Of a DNA stretch of 45,454 nt, positions 1 through 9,551 are shown one piece after another; position 1 is the stretch's first letter; the number at the start of each line of letters is the position of its first letter. Source of the stretch: Rhodocollybia butyracea (taxonomy: Eukaryota; Basidiomycota; Agaricomycetes; Agaricales; Omphalotaceae); assembly GCA_015501585.1 (NCBI GenBank), contig JADNRY010000475.1:1-45454 (forward strand). The letters run 5' to 3'. A program made the translations under genes and the position numbers. The notes beneath the pieces are model-generated. The model did not search any database. It was not told the DNA's origin and was given only the letters and a program-made list of their open reading frames with translations.

Positions 1-28
1 ACAAGATCACATCACAGTCACCTGTGCA

Positions 29-311
29 TATGGATGGACATGAGTCCAGTTCCTTACAGGTGATCCACAGATTTGACCGGATCCGCGGATCCAGGTACCT
101 GTTTCCACAGGTCCGGGTCAGTCACAGGTCATCCTTTGGGGAGTTCCAGACCTTGCAAAGTACATATTATGTACAAATACCTGCAGATTGACCTGCATGA
201 CCCAGATCCAGCAGATTCAGGTACCGTTTCCCATGGGTCTGGGTCGGTCACAGGTCTGGATTTTTTGCTGCAGGTACCCATGCAGCGGATCCGGACTCAC
301 ATCCATCTCAA
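29..311. mobile_element. hAT-like MITE, family A copy 1
   Basis: This 283-bp element has imperfect terminal inverted repeats (start TATGGATGGACATGAGTCC; the end reads GGACTCACATCCATCTCAA). It is flanked by a perfect 8-bp direct repeat CCTGTGCA at 21-28 and 312-319. Eight-base target duplications and TA-starting termini fit the hAT superfamily. The interior has no credible gene and is rich in GGATCC, GGTACC and GGGTCAG motifs shared with the copy at 1574-1895. It is non-autonomous and presumably mobilised by a hAT transposase elsewhere. Confidence 0.85.
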
Positions 312-319
312 CCTGTGCA

Positions 320-1006
320 TTCTCCGCCTCTCCTCGTCTTGATATTTGGTCATAGAGAGTGTATAAATCTTGTCTTTTGCACAGGATGGATGTAGTGGTC
401 TTTACCCATGATGAAAGCTACATTTGAGTATATGTAAAGGTTACATCGGACAAGCTGCTACAAGCCATTGTGATTGTTTTGTTTAGCTGTAAACAAGATT
501 TGTAATGAATTTTTTTGAAAACTCTGCTACAAATTCCTAATCAGCTGTAACATACTTTGGAAATCATTCATCACGAAAATACCCCTCCTACTCTAGTAAA
601 CTTAGGAGGGCTAGATCTCCTCTGGCCACCTCAAAGCTTCTAACTTGGTCAAGACACTTGAGCTACCATGAGACTGAGTTCACAAGGTTACTTTCACCAA
701 GGGGTATTCAAAAATTTAAGCACTGACATGACCTTTTTTTTTTGGGGGGGGGGGCAAAAGTTCCGACCTTACTAAATGATGCTCTAATGTAGCCTTTTTA
801 CTCATATTTAGGTCTCTCCATCAAAACAGGCATTATCTCGTGGACCTTGAGCATTCAAGCTTCCCAAGATGATGCTGCTAAATCATCAACAATACTGCCT
901 GGGTCTGGCTCCGTCTCGTGGAATCCCAACACATAAAGGTAGTGATCTGCAAGAAGGAACTCATACAAGAATGACAACCTGAAAATCTCTGCCAGTATCT
1001 CATGGC
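320..1006. other. Intergenic, no gene recognised
   Basis: No coding region or repeat pair is visible. The only compositional oddity is a run of ten T followed by eleven G at 734-754, which could be a slippage-prone tract or an assembly-sensitive spot. Confidence 0.5.
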
Positions 1007-1480
1007 TAGGGTTCAAAAGTGCGGTTTATATAACCAATAAAACCCGCAAACTGCACCGCACTGAATTGAGGTGCACCCTTATGTAATGCTGCACTGCAGT
1101 TCAGTGCAAGGTTCTGTAAAATCTGAGAATTTACAGAACCACTCATAACCTGTGCAGTGCAGTTGCGTGGTTTTGAGCGCTAAAGTAATCAAAATGCTAG
1201 TTACAACTTTGATTTTGGTTTATAGCTATGTAAGAACTCTCAGTAATAGTGATAAATACTATAAGCTATATTTTAGTACTTATGTTATGAGTGGTATATA
1301 ACTGGCGTTTGCACCAGTTCAGACTGGTGTAACTGGTGCAAACTCACAAACTGCACTGAACCTGCACTACATCAGTTCAGTGCAAGGTTTAGTGATATCC
1401 GAACATTATAGCACCAGTGCAGTTCCCGGTTTTCTCAAATTAGGGCAAAAAACTGAACCAAACAAAACTTTAAAACCCTA
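1007..1480. mobile_element. hAT-like MITE, family B
   Basis: This 474-bp non-coding element starts TAGGGTTCAAAAGT and ends in the imperfect inverse (reading TAGGGTTTTAAAGT on the other strand). The flanks are CTCATGGC at 999-1006 and CTCACGGC at 1481-1488, an 8-bp duplication with one C/T transition. Inside are many short sub-terminal inverted motifs of the form CTGCACTGAAC and TTCAGTGCAG. It is a separate family from the neighbouring MITEs at 29 and 1574. Confidence 0.75.
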
Positions 1481-1573
1481 CTCACGGCCAATGCTATCGG
1501 GAATGGTCCCGCTCAGAGGTTGACCCTTCCAATATGGTACCACATTTTGCAAGTTGGCAAGGTCAATGGTCTA

Positions 1574-1895
1574 TAAGGATGGACACGAGTCCAGATCCCG
1601 GCAAACCCGGACCCGCCGCACAGGAACCTTGGCCAAAAAAAGGCAACCTGTGAACTGACCCAGACCCATGAGAAACAGGTACCTGGATCTGGCGGATCTG
1701 GGTCATACAGGTCACCTGGCAATATTTACCCTCATAATGTACATATACAGTACATTAGAAGGTCCAGAAATCCCCAAGGGGTGACCTGTGACCTGACCCG
1801 CACCCGTGGGAATGGGTACCTGGATCTGCCGGATCCGGGTCAGGCGGCTATTCCCACGGGTCACCCGTAAAGAGCCGGACTCGTGTCCATCCTTA
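1574..1895. mobile_element. hAT-like MITE, family A copy 2
   Basis: This 322-bp element has perfect 19-bp terminal inverted repeats, TAAGGATGGACACGAGTCC and its reverse complement. An exact 8-bp target duplication ATGGTCTA lies at 1566-1573 and 1896-1903. The interior shares CCGGATCCGGGTCAG-like and CAGGTACCTGG-like motifs with copy 1. The perfect termini and duplication suggest recent insertion relative to the other repeats here. Small open frames inside it are not genes. Confidence 0.92.
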
Positions 1896-1903
1896 ATGGT
1901 CTA

Positions 1904-2085
1904 CATGAATTTGATAGGTCATGAACCTTGGAAGACACAGAAGATACTTACCAAAGAGCTATTATGGTCCATTGGGACTTTCCCTTGTTTTGTCCAGTTC
2001 CTTTACATGCGAGGCTTCTGAGCCGTGGAGTTCAAGTCCAATTATTTTTCGCCAATCCTTCTGATCTTTCACACCACAGCTCAGG
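1904..2085. other. Short spacer, no feature
   Basis: Sequence between the MITE target duplication and the retrotransposon target duplication GTATC (2086-2090). Nothing gene-like is seen. Confidence 0.5.
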
Positions 2086-2090
2086 GTATC

Positions 2091-2818
2091 TGTCATGCCC
2101 CGTACTCCCGCTCTATTCCCGTTTCATTCCGTCGTTTCCACTCTCCCGACTTATCCCGCTAGTTCCACTCCCGACTTCTTCTCGATGGCGCAATCACAAC
2201 CACCATAATTACCTATTACTAACTCTTCCACAAGTCATACTCACTACCTGCCTGTCTCTCCACTTGCCTTGTTCCATTCCGAGGTATGCCCTTGTATTAT
2301 TTCCGTCCCCCCTCGTCCCTTGTAGTACTTTCCCTTTCACCGTAACTGATTGTCTATGTACTTTTCACGACCCTGTATATCCTCCTTACTCTTAAATACT
2401 TGTTGATATCTCTGATACGATAGTTTTGCTATATTGAAACAACCCCCCAGTTACCAACTCATTTCTCGACTTATCACTTTTACTCTGTTTCTTCACTCCG
2501 CAATATACTCTCTTCGAGTCCGATTCATTGCGCTCTATCAAGTCAGCTTCCGCTCGACTTTCCGCCGCCAATATCTTGTCTTCGAAAATGTTTGCGCCCA
2601 GCGGGTCCTACCCTTAGAGTCGGAAACTCATTCCGTTCCTAGGCTTACTTGTACGGTTCATTCTATCACACTTCCAGATTCCGCTCAAACATTTCACGTC
2701 ATCGCTATTCCCAGATCGAGTACACTATCATCGAATCATCCCGTCGGAAACGTTCCGCCGCTTCTACTCGAGATAGTACATCAACCCGTTGCAATAAGGA
2801 TCCGCCTAGATCCTTACA
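2091..2818 (+). repeat. 5' LTR of the chromovirus
   Basis: This 728-bp LTR begins TGTCATGCCCC and ends GATCCTTACA. It aligns over its whole length with the 3' LTR, most differences being C/T or G/A transitions plus a short length difference near 2485. A TTAAATA box lies at about 2393-2399. The sequence GTTTTGCTATA (2423-2433) differs at one base from the predicted 11-nt self-priming sequence. Open frames within the LTR are fortuitous. Confidence 0.9.
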
Positions 2819-2819
2819 T

Positions 2820-2830
2820 TATAGCAAATC
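2820..2830 (+). promoter_or_regulatory. Putative self-priming primer-binding site
   Basis: TATAGCAAATC lies one base after the 5' LTR. It is the exact reverse complement of GATTTGCTATA in the 3' LTR (21170-21180) and of the same sequence in a minus-strand solo LTR (22760-22770); the 5' LTR version has one mismatch. Eleven-base complementarity between the mRNA 5' end and the PBS is the known Tf1/sushi self-priming arrangement. The functional assignment is inference. Confidence 0.7.
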
Positions 2831-2846
2831 TCTTATCGACTAGGGA

Positions 2847-3551
2847 ATGTCTTATACGACAACCGGAAACTCCAGCATGACAAAAAACAGCAAAAGGAAT
2901 TGCAAGGGGAAGAACACAGACACTTCCGCCCCTTTGAGTTCTTTGGCACCAGCTCAGGAGACATCATCAACGTCTTTTGACAACACCTCTACCAAAATTC
3001 TCCCAGAAAACTTTGCTCTATTCAATCCACCTCCCGAACCAGGCGATAACCCCATGACGCCGGGTATAGGCTATACGCCTCCCCAATACCCACCAGTTTA
3101 TGGCGCAACCATGGTTCCAACACCCGTCATGGAAAACATCCCTCAGATTCGGTTTAACTTTCCACCTACCAGTACCAGGACCCAACTCTCTCCCGTCACA
3201 GAAGAGGTTATAACCCCGGGTGCTCAACACCGGATTCCAACCCCTAGGGACGCTACCACATCTCTGGCACAACCGGCCTTTCACCATGGATCACAGGATT
3301 GGCGCATTAACTACACTGCCGGTTGCCAACATCAAGTCCTCAGCCCACCCATGACTGCTAACGGACTGCCCATGGTCCTCCCAACAGTGAGTTCGCAAAC
3401 GATGCTCAATCTTGAGGACCTTATTCGTATCCAAAGGGTAACTACAACCGGTATTTTGGCTGTCCTTCATTACTTGTTTCATGAAATGGGTATTCGAGTT
3501 CAACCTACAGTAACTTTCGACGACTTGCGGTATTTGGGTATTTACGTGTAG
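2847..3551 (+). CDS. Likely gag N-terminal region, cut by an insertion
   Basis: A 234-codon open frame starts 17 bp after the PBS. It is rich in Pro, Thr, Ser and Gln with a basic Lys/Asn/Arg patch near residues 12-24, and has no recognisable domain until a hydrophobic, possibly helical stretch near residues 185-220. Position and composition suit the N-terminal part of a Ty3/gypsy gag. The second methionine (residue 11) is an equally good start. The last nine codons are encoded by the inverted repeat beginning at 3527, so the natural protein has been cut and the present C-terminus is fortuitous. Identification rests on position, not on a conserved motif. Confidence 0.5.
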   Translation: MSYTTTGNSSMTKNSKRNCKGKNTDTSAPLSSLAPAQETSSTSFDNTSTKILPENFALFNPPPEPGDNPMTPGIGYTPPQYPPVYGATMVPTPVMENIPQIRFNFPPTSTRTQLSPVTEEVITPGAQHRIPTPRDATTSLAQPAFHHGSQDWRINYTAGCQHQVLSPPMTANGLPMVLPTVSSQTMLNLEDLIRIQRVTTTGILAVLHYLFHEMGIRVQPTVTFDDLRYLGIYV

Positions 3552-4045
3552 GTATGCAAAAGGTGCTATAAAACAACCTAACAAAAACACTACCGCACCT
3601 AACCAGACTATCGATATGTAAGGGAGCAAGGGCGGGTTGTCAGAGATTCCCCGAGGGAAAGCTTTGTAATATCGGATGTACGCGCGCGACTGCTCCAGGT
3701 TCAAGACTGTAGCGCTAACGTGGGTAACTAAGCTTAGACAACTCTTAGAACTAAGTCGAGAGAAGCCTAGTTGGGGTGTATGAGTGTACAAGGGAACCAG
3801 GTGTGTATGTCCAAATCAATTAACCAAAACCAAAACCAATACAACAAAACTAAGATTCTCCTAGGCAAACTCTGGCTCTAGCTAGAATAGTAATCTCGAG
3901 GTTTGTCAACAACCCTAGGCAAACTCTGGCACTAGCTGCTGTGACGCCGTAAAGTCCTCGACCAAACTCTGGGCCAAGCTACGATATTGTGAGTGAACTT
4001 AATCACTAGGAACTCGTACCACAATCTTAGTGGCTCGTCTAACTT
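3527..4045 (-). repeat. Long inverted repeat, left arm (3' end of repeat X)
   Basis: About 520 bp, outer end CGGTATTTGGGTATTTACG, repeated in opposite orientation at 9031-9551 with high identity. The minus strand reads the same direction as the homologous sequence up to about 5335, so this is the distal end of a longer repeat (X). A translated segment containing LEQSRAYIRYYK and a hydrophobic stretch is open in both arms, but I cannot tell whether it is a protein. No target duplication is convincing. Confidence 0.8.
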
Positions 4046-5335
4046 TGTGAAGTCAACTAAGGAACCCTCACTCTGGAGCCGAATAATCCCTTACTAGAAG
4101 CCGTCCCCTCTAAGGAAGCAACTAGATTTGAGTTGATCTGGAGTTCGAGAGAACTCTACACACTTAAATTCGATCAAGATATAAATGGGCTTTGCGAAGC
4201 GCGTGAAGTTTATTACTTTCTTAAGATAACCAAGTCAGGAGGCGTCACGCTACTGATCCCGTGGGGACGTTCTACGGAGCACTGGTCTTAGCAGTCAAGT
4301 CGAGGGCAAGAAACTTGTCTTATTGAATAAATATATCTGGCTTATATACTGAGTAGAGAGAGTTTAATACGAAAATAGATGAAACAGATACGGAGAGAGA
4401 CGGAAAGAGAGTGGAACAGAGGAATCTGGCTCGGAAAGGAAACTCCAGCCTATATATGGTACACACAATAAAGAAATAGTCCATTCTTGGGTATATATCA
4501 GAGGTAAAATATGATTTCGTGAAGATTAACATAGTTTTAGAGTGTTTTGATCCGAGCGAGGTTTCTCCGATTACTCCACAATTCTCCGGGGTCAGGAGTA
4601 CCTTTACGCTTCATGATCACTCGCCGCCCGGTTTCCCTTGGGTGAGTTTCATTCTATTCCTCGGATAGTTCTGTCCATCCTGAGTGTGATTAACATTCTC
4701 TCGAGAAGGCCTGTTATCTAGCTTTCCAACGACACCACTTATGATAATCTCGAGCAACTGCGCTGAGTATGTACAAGTGATTCCCGATAGTCGGCTTTAA
4801 CGGATAAGACCTTCCGTGTATGATTTCTAAGATCAAATGTTTCGATTTGCCAAGGCTATCCCGGCGCATAGCTTTCCGTAGGACCGCTAAGCATGTTTCT
4901 ACCGTCCTCACGGTTGCAACCGGTGCCGCGAATAGATCTTTACGGTTTTCCTCGGGATCGTTCTGGTCCATTGGTACGGACTGTACAGTCCACATCTTAA
5001 CATAGCTTGTTGGGGGTCTTAGTGCGAGGGATGCCTTCCCTCGAGTAACGCGTTGGCTGTCTTATCCCGCTTCGAGATGTCCTGTAGTTTAGAGAGTCTA
5101 CACTCTTTGGGTATAACTAGATTGATGATCTAGCGTTACATCTCCGGGCAGCCCAGGTATCCTCGCTAGCTTGGCTCTAGGCTACGATTGTGGGCGTACC
5201 TTCACGGCTCGCTGAGTATTATTGTTAAGTTCTTTGCCTCGGCAACAGCGATCACGCTCGGGCTCCGTATAACACGTACAAAGTGTCAAAATGTACGGTT
5301 ACACGCCTTAGGCCGATTTTAGGCCTAATAGCGGC
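4046..5335 (-). mobile_element. Unidentified repeat X, body of the left copy
   Basis: Bases of about 4897-5335 match, in reverse complement, the region 22125-23400 (itself split by a solo LTR). The shared outer end is CTATTAGGCCTAAAATCGG. On the minus strand a short open frame (4995-4714) begins with a peptide (M-T-QS---QN-PEE pattern) also seen at about 23310 in the other copy, so X has coding potential of unknown kind, perhaps a gag-like or leader protein. TATATAAG-like and AATAAG motifs near 4320-4360 on the minus strand suggest promoter or polyadenylation signals. The class is not established: 5'-truncation of the copy at 9031 would fit a non-LTR element, but no poly-A tail is visible. 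Confidence 0.5.
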
Positions 5336-5399
5336 AACGGTTCTTCACATTAGTTTCTACTCAGTTTAATGAAGTACTCGCTAATACCACTACCAGGAG

Positions 5400-5956
5400 T
5401 TTCTTAGAATTGTTCACCAACTACAACGATGTACTCTGGATGTACAATCTTCTTTTGGACCCGACTGTATTGCGACGTGCCACTCACAACAAACAACATG
5501 CGCCCATACCTTCCGGGTACCTGCTGGTAGGAGACAGTACTAGAAACCTGGATACTATGAATCCCGAAGCCCGCTTTTCACAAAATGGCTATAGATGCAC
5601 ACAATAGAAGAGAACCTTCGCTAACAGAATACTCTTCTATATTCAAAACAAGGATCTACCTGGAACAGCGCACTCGTACAGTGACCATCCCGCTGACAAC
5701 CACCGGAACAGTTAATATTTGTCGGGAAAGACTACGCGTACTCACGGCAACTAGCGCAATGGTTATGCCCAACCTGGCGGGCAAAACTAGGGAACATCAC
5801 GTTGAATTCTGACACCGTACGCAATACTTGTTCACCCCAATTTGGAGTGACGCTGACCAGGAAAGGGCTATGGCAAGTATTTGCGAGGATAACACTTCTC
5901 ATTTAAGCAGCAGTAGGGATCGCTACCTTTACTGGATAGCTTGGTCGGATTGCTTG
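5400..5956 (+). pseudogene. gag fragment of the chromovirus (degenerate)
   Basis: Open frames 5410-5607 and 5585-5812 overlap in different frames, which suggests a frameshift near 5585. The second is in the same frame as the gag sequence at 6632-7708. The composition (Thr, Arg, Pro-rich) resembles the rest of the gag leader. No conserved domain is recognised, so assignment is by position between repeat X and the downstream gag. Confidence 0.35.
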
Positions 5957-6334
5957 CATCAGGAAAAGCTGTTTTTGCCTAGGTGACCCCAGAGTGGCCT
6001 AAAGCAAACTAGGTGACCTATGAATCCTATGGCATCCTAGGAATTTGGGCTCATCCCTTGCCAGTCCAGGCTCTTGAGGATTCCCTTAGTAGGGTATCCT
6101 AGGCAAACCCAGGGCAAGCCTAGGTTTGCCCAGGTTTGCCCAGGTGTTCCCCAGGTGTTCCCCAGGAGCACCTGGGCAAACCTTGGCAGACCTAGGCTTG
6201 CCTAGGGAATCCTCAAGAGCCTTGACTGGCAAGGGATGAGCCCAAATTCCTAGGATGCCATAGGATTCATAGGTCACCTAGTTTGCTTTAGGCCATTCTG
6301 GAGTCACCTAGGCAAAAAATGGCTTTTCCTGATG
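5957..6334. mobile_element. Near-palindromic foldback MITE, copy 1
   Basis: This 378-bp element begins CATCAGGAAAAGC and ends GCTTTTCCTGATG. Almost its whole length is self-complementary around a centre near 6150, with repeated CCTAGG, TTGCCCAGG and CAAGGGATGAG motifs. A second copy lies at 18094-18444. The RNA would fold into a very long hairpin. Copy 1 carries an extra repeated CCAGGTGTTCC block at the centre. Target duplications are not clear, so the superfamily is not assigned. Confidence 0.85.
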
Positions 6335-6406
6335 TTTATGCTAGGTATGCCACACATAATGCATGAATTAGCAATCCAAGGATAAAATCTTTTCAAGAAC
6401 GCAAGG

Positions 6407-7667
6407 TGCTATGCTAGGGACCCCACCACATATCTGGTACAACAACTAGATATAGGGGAACAAGTACCCAGGACACACAAACCATACGAGTTGTCTCCAA
6501 CATTCTCGACAATAGCGCAACAACTGCCCGGTCTAAATAGGAACACTCTGACTATCACCTCACAATTGGCAACCGTTAACTGAGCCCAGGACCGACCTCT
6601 CTCACCGCCTAAACTGCCTTCCAGGCCAGCATTGGGACAAGCGCCAACATCCCCCAGAATTCTACCAGGAGGAGTACCTCCTAGAGACCAGGCGCGATTA
6701 AGCAAATGGACGGCACAACCAGGAAGTATGGAATCACAAAGGCCAATGACCACTTCTCCTCCAATTCCATATGCTACTAAACCAAAGAGTCCACCTCTAG
6801 AATCCACACCGGCCCAGTCCACGCTACCTGTTCATTTCATGATGGACCAAAACCCATTTGCTAGCGGCAGTAACTCAGCACATTCCTTGGGACAAGCAGC
6901 GACAACCTTATTGGGACAAGGGCAAACGGCTTGGGATTTTGGATTCCATTGACAGGAACCACCACACCAGATACCGCTAGAACCCCCTGTGATAGCGACA
7001 GCAACAACGCAACCTCGGCCAGGTTTTTGGGAACAGTACGCGACAACAGCCTCGATGTACAATCTGCCAGTACTGGTACCCTACGAACAACAGCAGAGCA
7101 TTCAACCACCTAGAATCACGGTACAGCAATCGTTGCATGAACCCCCAGTCGTAGCGCACAATCCTCAGCAATATTTCCAACAACTGATCCCAGCGCCTCA
7201 GTCATTCATACCACCCATGTTTGCATACAATGGTCAGGGAATATTGCCCAGAAGTCAACAACCAAGAATCCATACGATGAATTTACACTCCATGCCTGAC
7301 ACCCGCGCAACTGGATTTATACCCAGAGAATCCAGAAACATAGCGCCACAAACACCAAGATCACCACCACGCCAACAAGGGACAGCCGCTCAACAATTGG
7401 CTACAGGGGGAGGAGGGCCGCCAGGAGGTGAACCGCCAGGAGGGGGAGGAGGACACAATCCCAACGACGGGGGAAACGGCAACGGTAACAACAACGACAA
7501 CGACGATGAAGATGAGGCACCAATTCCGCCGCCAGGGGTCCCGCATAGATTACCGCCAGGAAGAGGCTTCCAAGGCCCTCCAGAGCCTCCTGGACCCCCA
7601 GGAAGAGAACCACCTCCACACATGGCAAATCCCCCGAACAATCAGGCATATGTCTACTACCCACCAA
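6407..7667 (+). pseudogene. gag, proline/glutamine/glycine-rich middle region
   Basis: One reading frame runs from about 6407 to the CACTA-like insertion and is broken only by TGA codons at 6581-6583 and 6950-6952, each one C-to-T change from CGA. The translated region is rich in Pro, Gln and Thr, followed by a Gly/Asn/Asp-rich low-complexity stretch (about 7400-7520) and a Pro/Gly-rich stretch (7525-7640). Such linkers precede the capsid-like domain in basidiomycete Ty3/gypsy gag proteins. The frame is taken up again at 8313 after removal of the inserted MITE and one CAA duplication. Confidence 0.65.
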
Positions 7668-8309
7668 CACTGCCAAGATATCAATATTTTTCTGCCGTAA
7701 AAGGCTAGGTAATATATTACATTTTTCAGTTCATTTTCCAGTAATTTTGTCCCCTGTAAAATATCATGTTTTGTGTCTGTGAAAGGTGTGGGAAAATAAA
7801 ACCTTTTTCGGCGCTTATTCCGCTGGAAAAAGTACATATTTTACCAAATCTATTTTTCTTGAAATATTTGTAATTTTTCTGTAATTTTTACCTTTGTAAA
7901 AGCTTTGTTTTGACCTTTGTAATATATTAGCTTTTTCAAAAGATTTGACTTAGGAAATATATGCTGCGAAAAGAAACGGGCGATGAACGGGTCAAAGGAA
8001 TCCTTTGTCCGGGCCGGCCGTAAAGTAAATCCTTTTTCACAAGAAAAATACAATGAAAAATAGAATATTTTGCCACTGTTATAAAACCACTTTTTCAGTG
8101 GCAAAAAATGTAGAAAAATAACAAATATTTCCGGAAAAATAGCTAATGTAAAATATGTTATTTTACAGGTGAATAAGGATCTATTTTCCTACACCTTTTT
8201 CTGAAACAAATGATATTTTGCAGGGGAGAAAAACACTGAAAAATCAATGGAAAAATGTTATATATTTCCTTGCCTTTTACGGAGCCAAAATATTGATATC
8301 CTGGCAGTG
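7668..8309. mobile_element. CACTA-like MITE inserted in gag
   Basis: This 642-bp AT-rich element has termini CACTGCCAAGATATCAATAT and the inverse of CACTGCCAGGATATCAATAT. The inverted repeats extend about 100 bp imperfectly (shared CCGTAAAAGGC). A 3-bp duplication CAA occurs at 7665-7667 and 8310-8312. CACTG/CACTA ends with 3-bp duplications are typical of the CACTA (EnSpm/CMC) superfamily. No transposase is encoded, and the interior is dominated by A/T-rich repeats of the TTTTTC and AAATAT kind. Removing it with one CAA restores the gag reading frame. Confidence 0.88.
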
Positions 8310-9030
8310 CAAATCAATGGATTCCGTTAAACATCCAACAAGGAGGACAAGGGGATCAAACTCCTCCAGGAGTGGACCGGGCTTTGGCAGATGCACGGAA
8401 AGAGAAAATCGCGTTGGAATCAAAACTAGACACGGCGAAGCCAGACAATTTTACGGGAAGGAACAAAGATGCTTGGCTTCCATGGCTATCATCGGTATTA
8501 CGAGTGTTCAAGGCAAAACCAACACTATTTGAAGACAAAGCCAGTCGCGTCGCCTATGTGATCTCATTCCTACAAGAAGCGGCAGCCTCCCATTACGACA
8601 ACCTGACGCACCAGGAAGAAGCTACAGGGATAGAGAATGCCGCGATTCATGAATGGAACACATTCGTACAGGAATTCCAGGCTAGGTTTGGTATATTCGA
8701 TCCGATGGGCCATGCCCAAACTTGACTTGATGAGATTCAACAGCTTCAAAATGAAGACTTCGCGTCCTTCATCATCTGATGGGAGGAATTGACGTATCGC
8801 ACTGGGTATAACAAACACGCCATGATTAACCGCCTCCGGAAATCCGTCGCCAGCTGGCTTGACATCAATATTTCCTTGCAACCAATGAGGCCAACGACAC
8901 TGACAGAATGGATTCATTGCTACCAGGAACTTGATGCTTCATGGCGTCAGAATCCATCCCAACAAAGTAGAACGCAACAGGGAAGCTTACCAGGGTTCCT
9001 TCCGCAGGCAAACACTTGGTCAGCAATGCT
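8310..9030 (+). pseudogene. gag capsid-like domain (Retrotrans_gag type)
   Basis: The frame continues from upstream gag and encodes a helical domain with the pattern FTGR-KDAWLPWLSSVLRVF, then SYVISFLQ-like and EWNTFVQEFQARFG segments, typical of the Ty3/gypsy gag (capsid) family that packages RNA into virus-like particles. In-frame TGA codons at 8723-8725 and 8777-8779 can each be explained by CGA-to-TGA. The open frame is cut by the inverted repeat beginning at 9031. The expected zinc-knuckle region is not seen anywhere between here and the protease, so it was probably lost or scrambled. Confidence 0.75.
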
Positions 9031-9551
9031 AAGTTAGACGAGCCACTAAGATTGTGGTACGAGTTCCTAGTGATTAAGTTCACTCACAATATCGTAGCTT
9101 GGCCCAGAGTTTGGTCGAGGACTTTACGGCGTCACAGCAGCTAGTGCCAGAGTTTGCCTAGGGTTGATGACAAACCTCGAGATTACTATTCTAGCTAGAG
9201 CCAGAGTTTGCCTAGGAGAGTCTTAGTTTTGTTGTATTGGTTTTGGTTTTGGTTAATTGATTTGGACATACACACCTGGTTCCCTCGTACACTCGTACAC
9301 CCCAACTAGGCTTCTCTCGACTTAGTTCTAAGAGTTGTCTAAGCTTAGTTACCCACGTTAGCACTACAGTCTTGAACCTGGAGCAGTCGCGCGCGTACAT
9401 CCGATATTACAAGACTTTCCCCCGGGGAATCTCTGACAACCCGCCCTTGCTCCCTTACATATCAATAGTCTGGTTAGGTGCGGTAGTGTTTTTGTTAGGT
9501 TGTTTTATAGCACCTTTCGCATACCTACACGTAAATACCCAAATACCGTAT
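9031..9551 (+). repeat. Long inverted repeat, right arm (short copy of repeat X)
   Basis: Highly similar to the reverse complement of 3527-4045. It starts abruptly inside the gag frame at AAGTTAGACGAG and ends at CCCAAATACCG. It represents only the distal 520 bp of repeat X, either a truncated copy or one arm of an inverted pair. Directly adjacent at 9552 begins unrelated sequence of the minus-strand gag-only element. Confidence 0.8.

Noticed and set aside
2434..2880. Open frames within the LTRs (also 21173-21754 and 1928-2395)
   Set aside because: They lie in LTR sequence shared by both ends of the element and have no protein-like pattern.
7361..7676. Minus-strand Gly/Pro- and Val-rich frames opposite gag
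   Set aside because: They are shadows of the Gly/Pro-rich plus-strand gag region.
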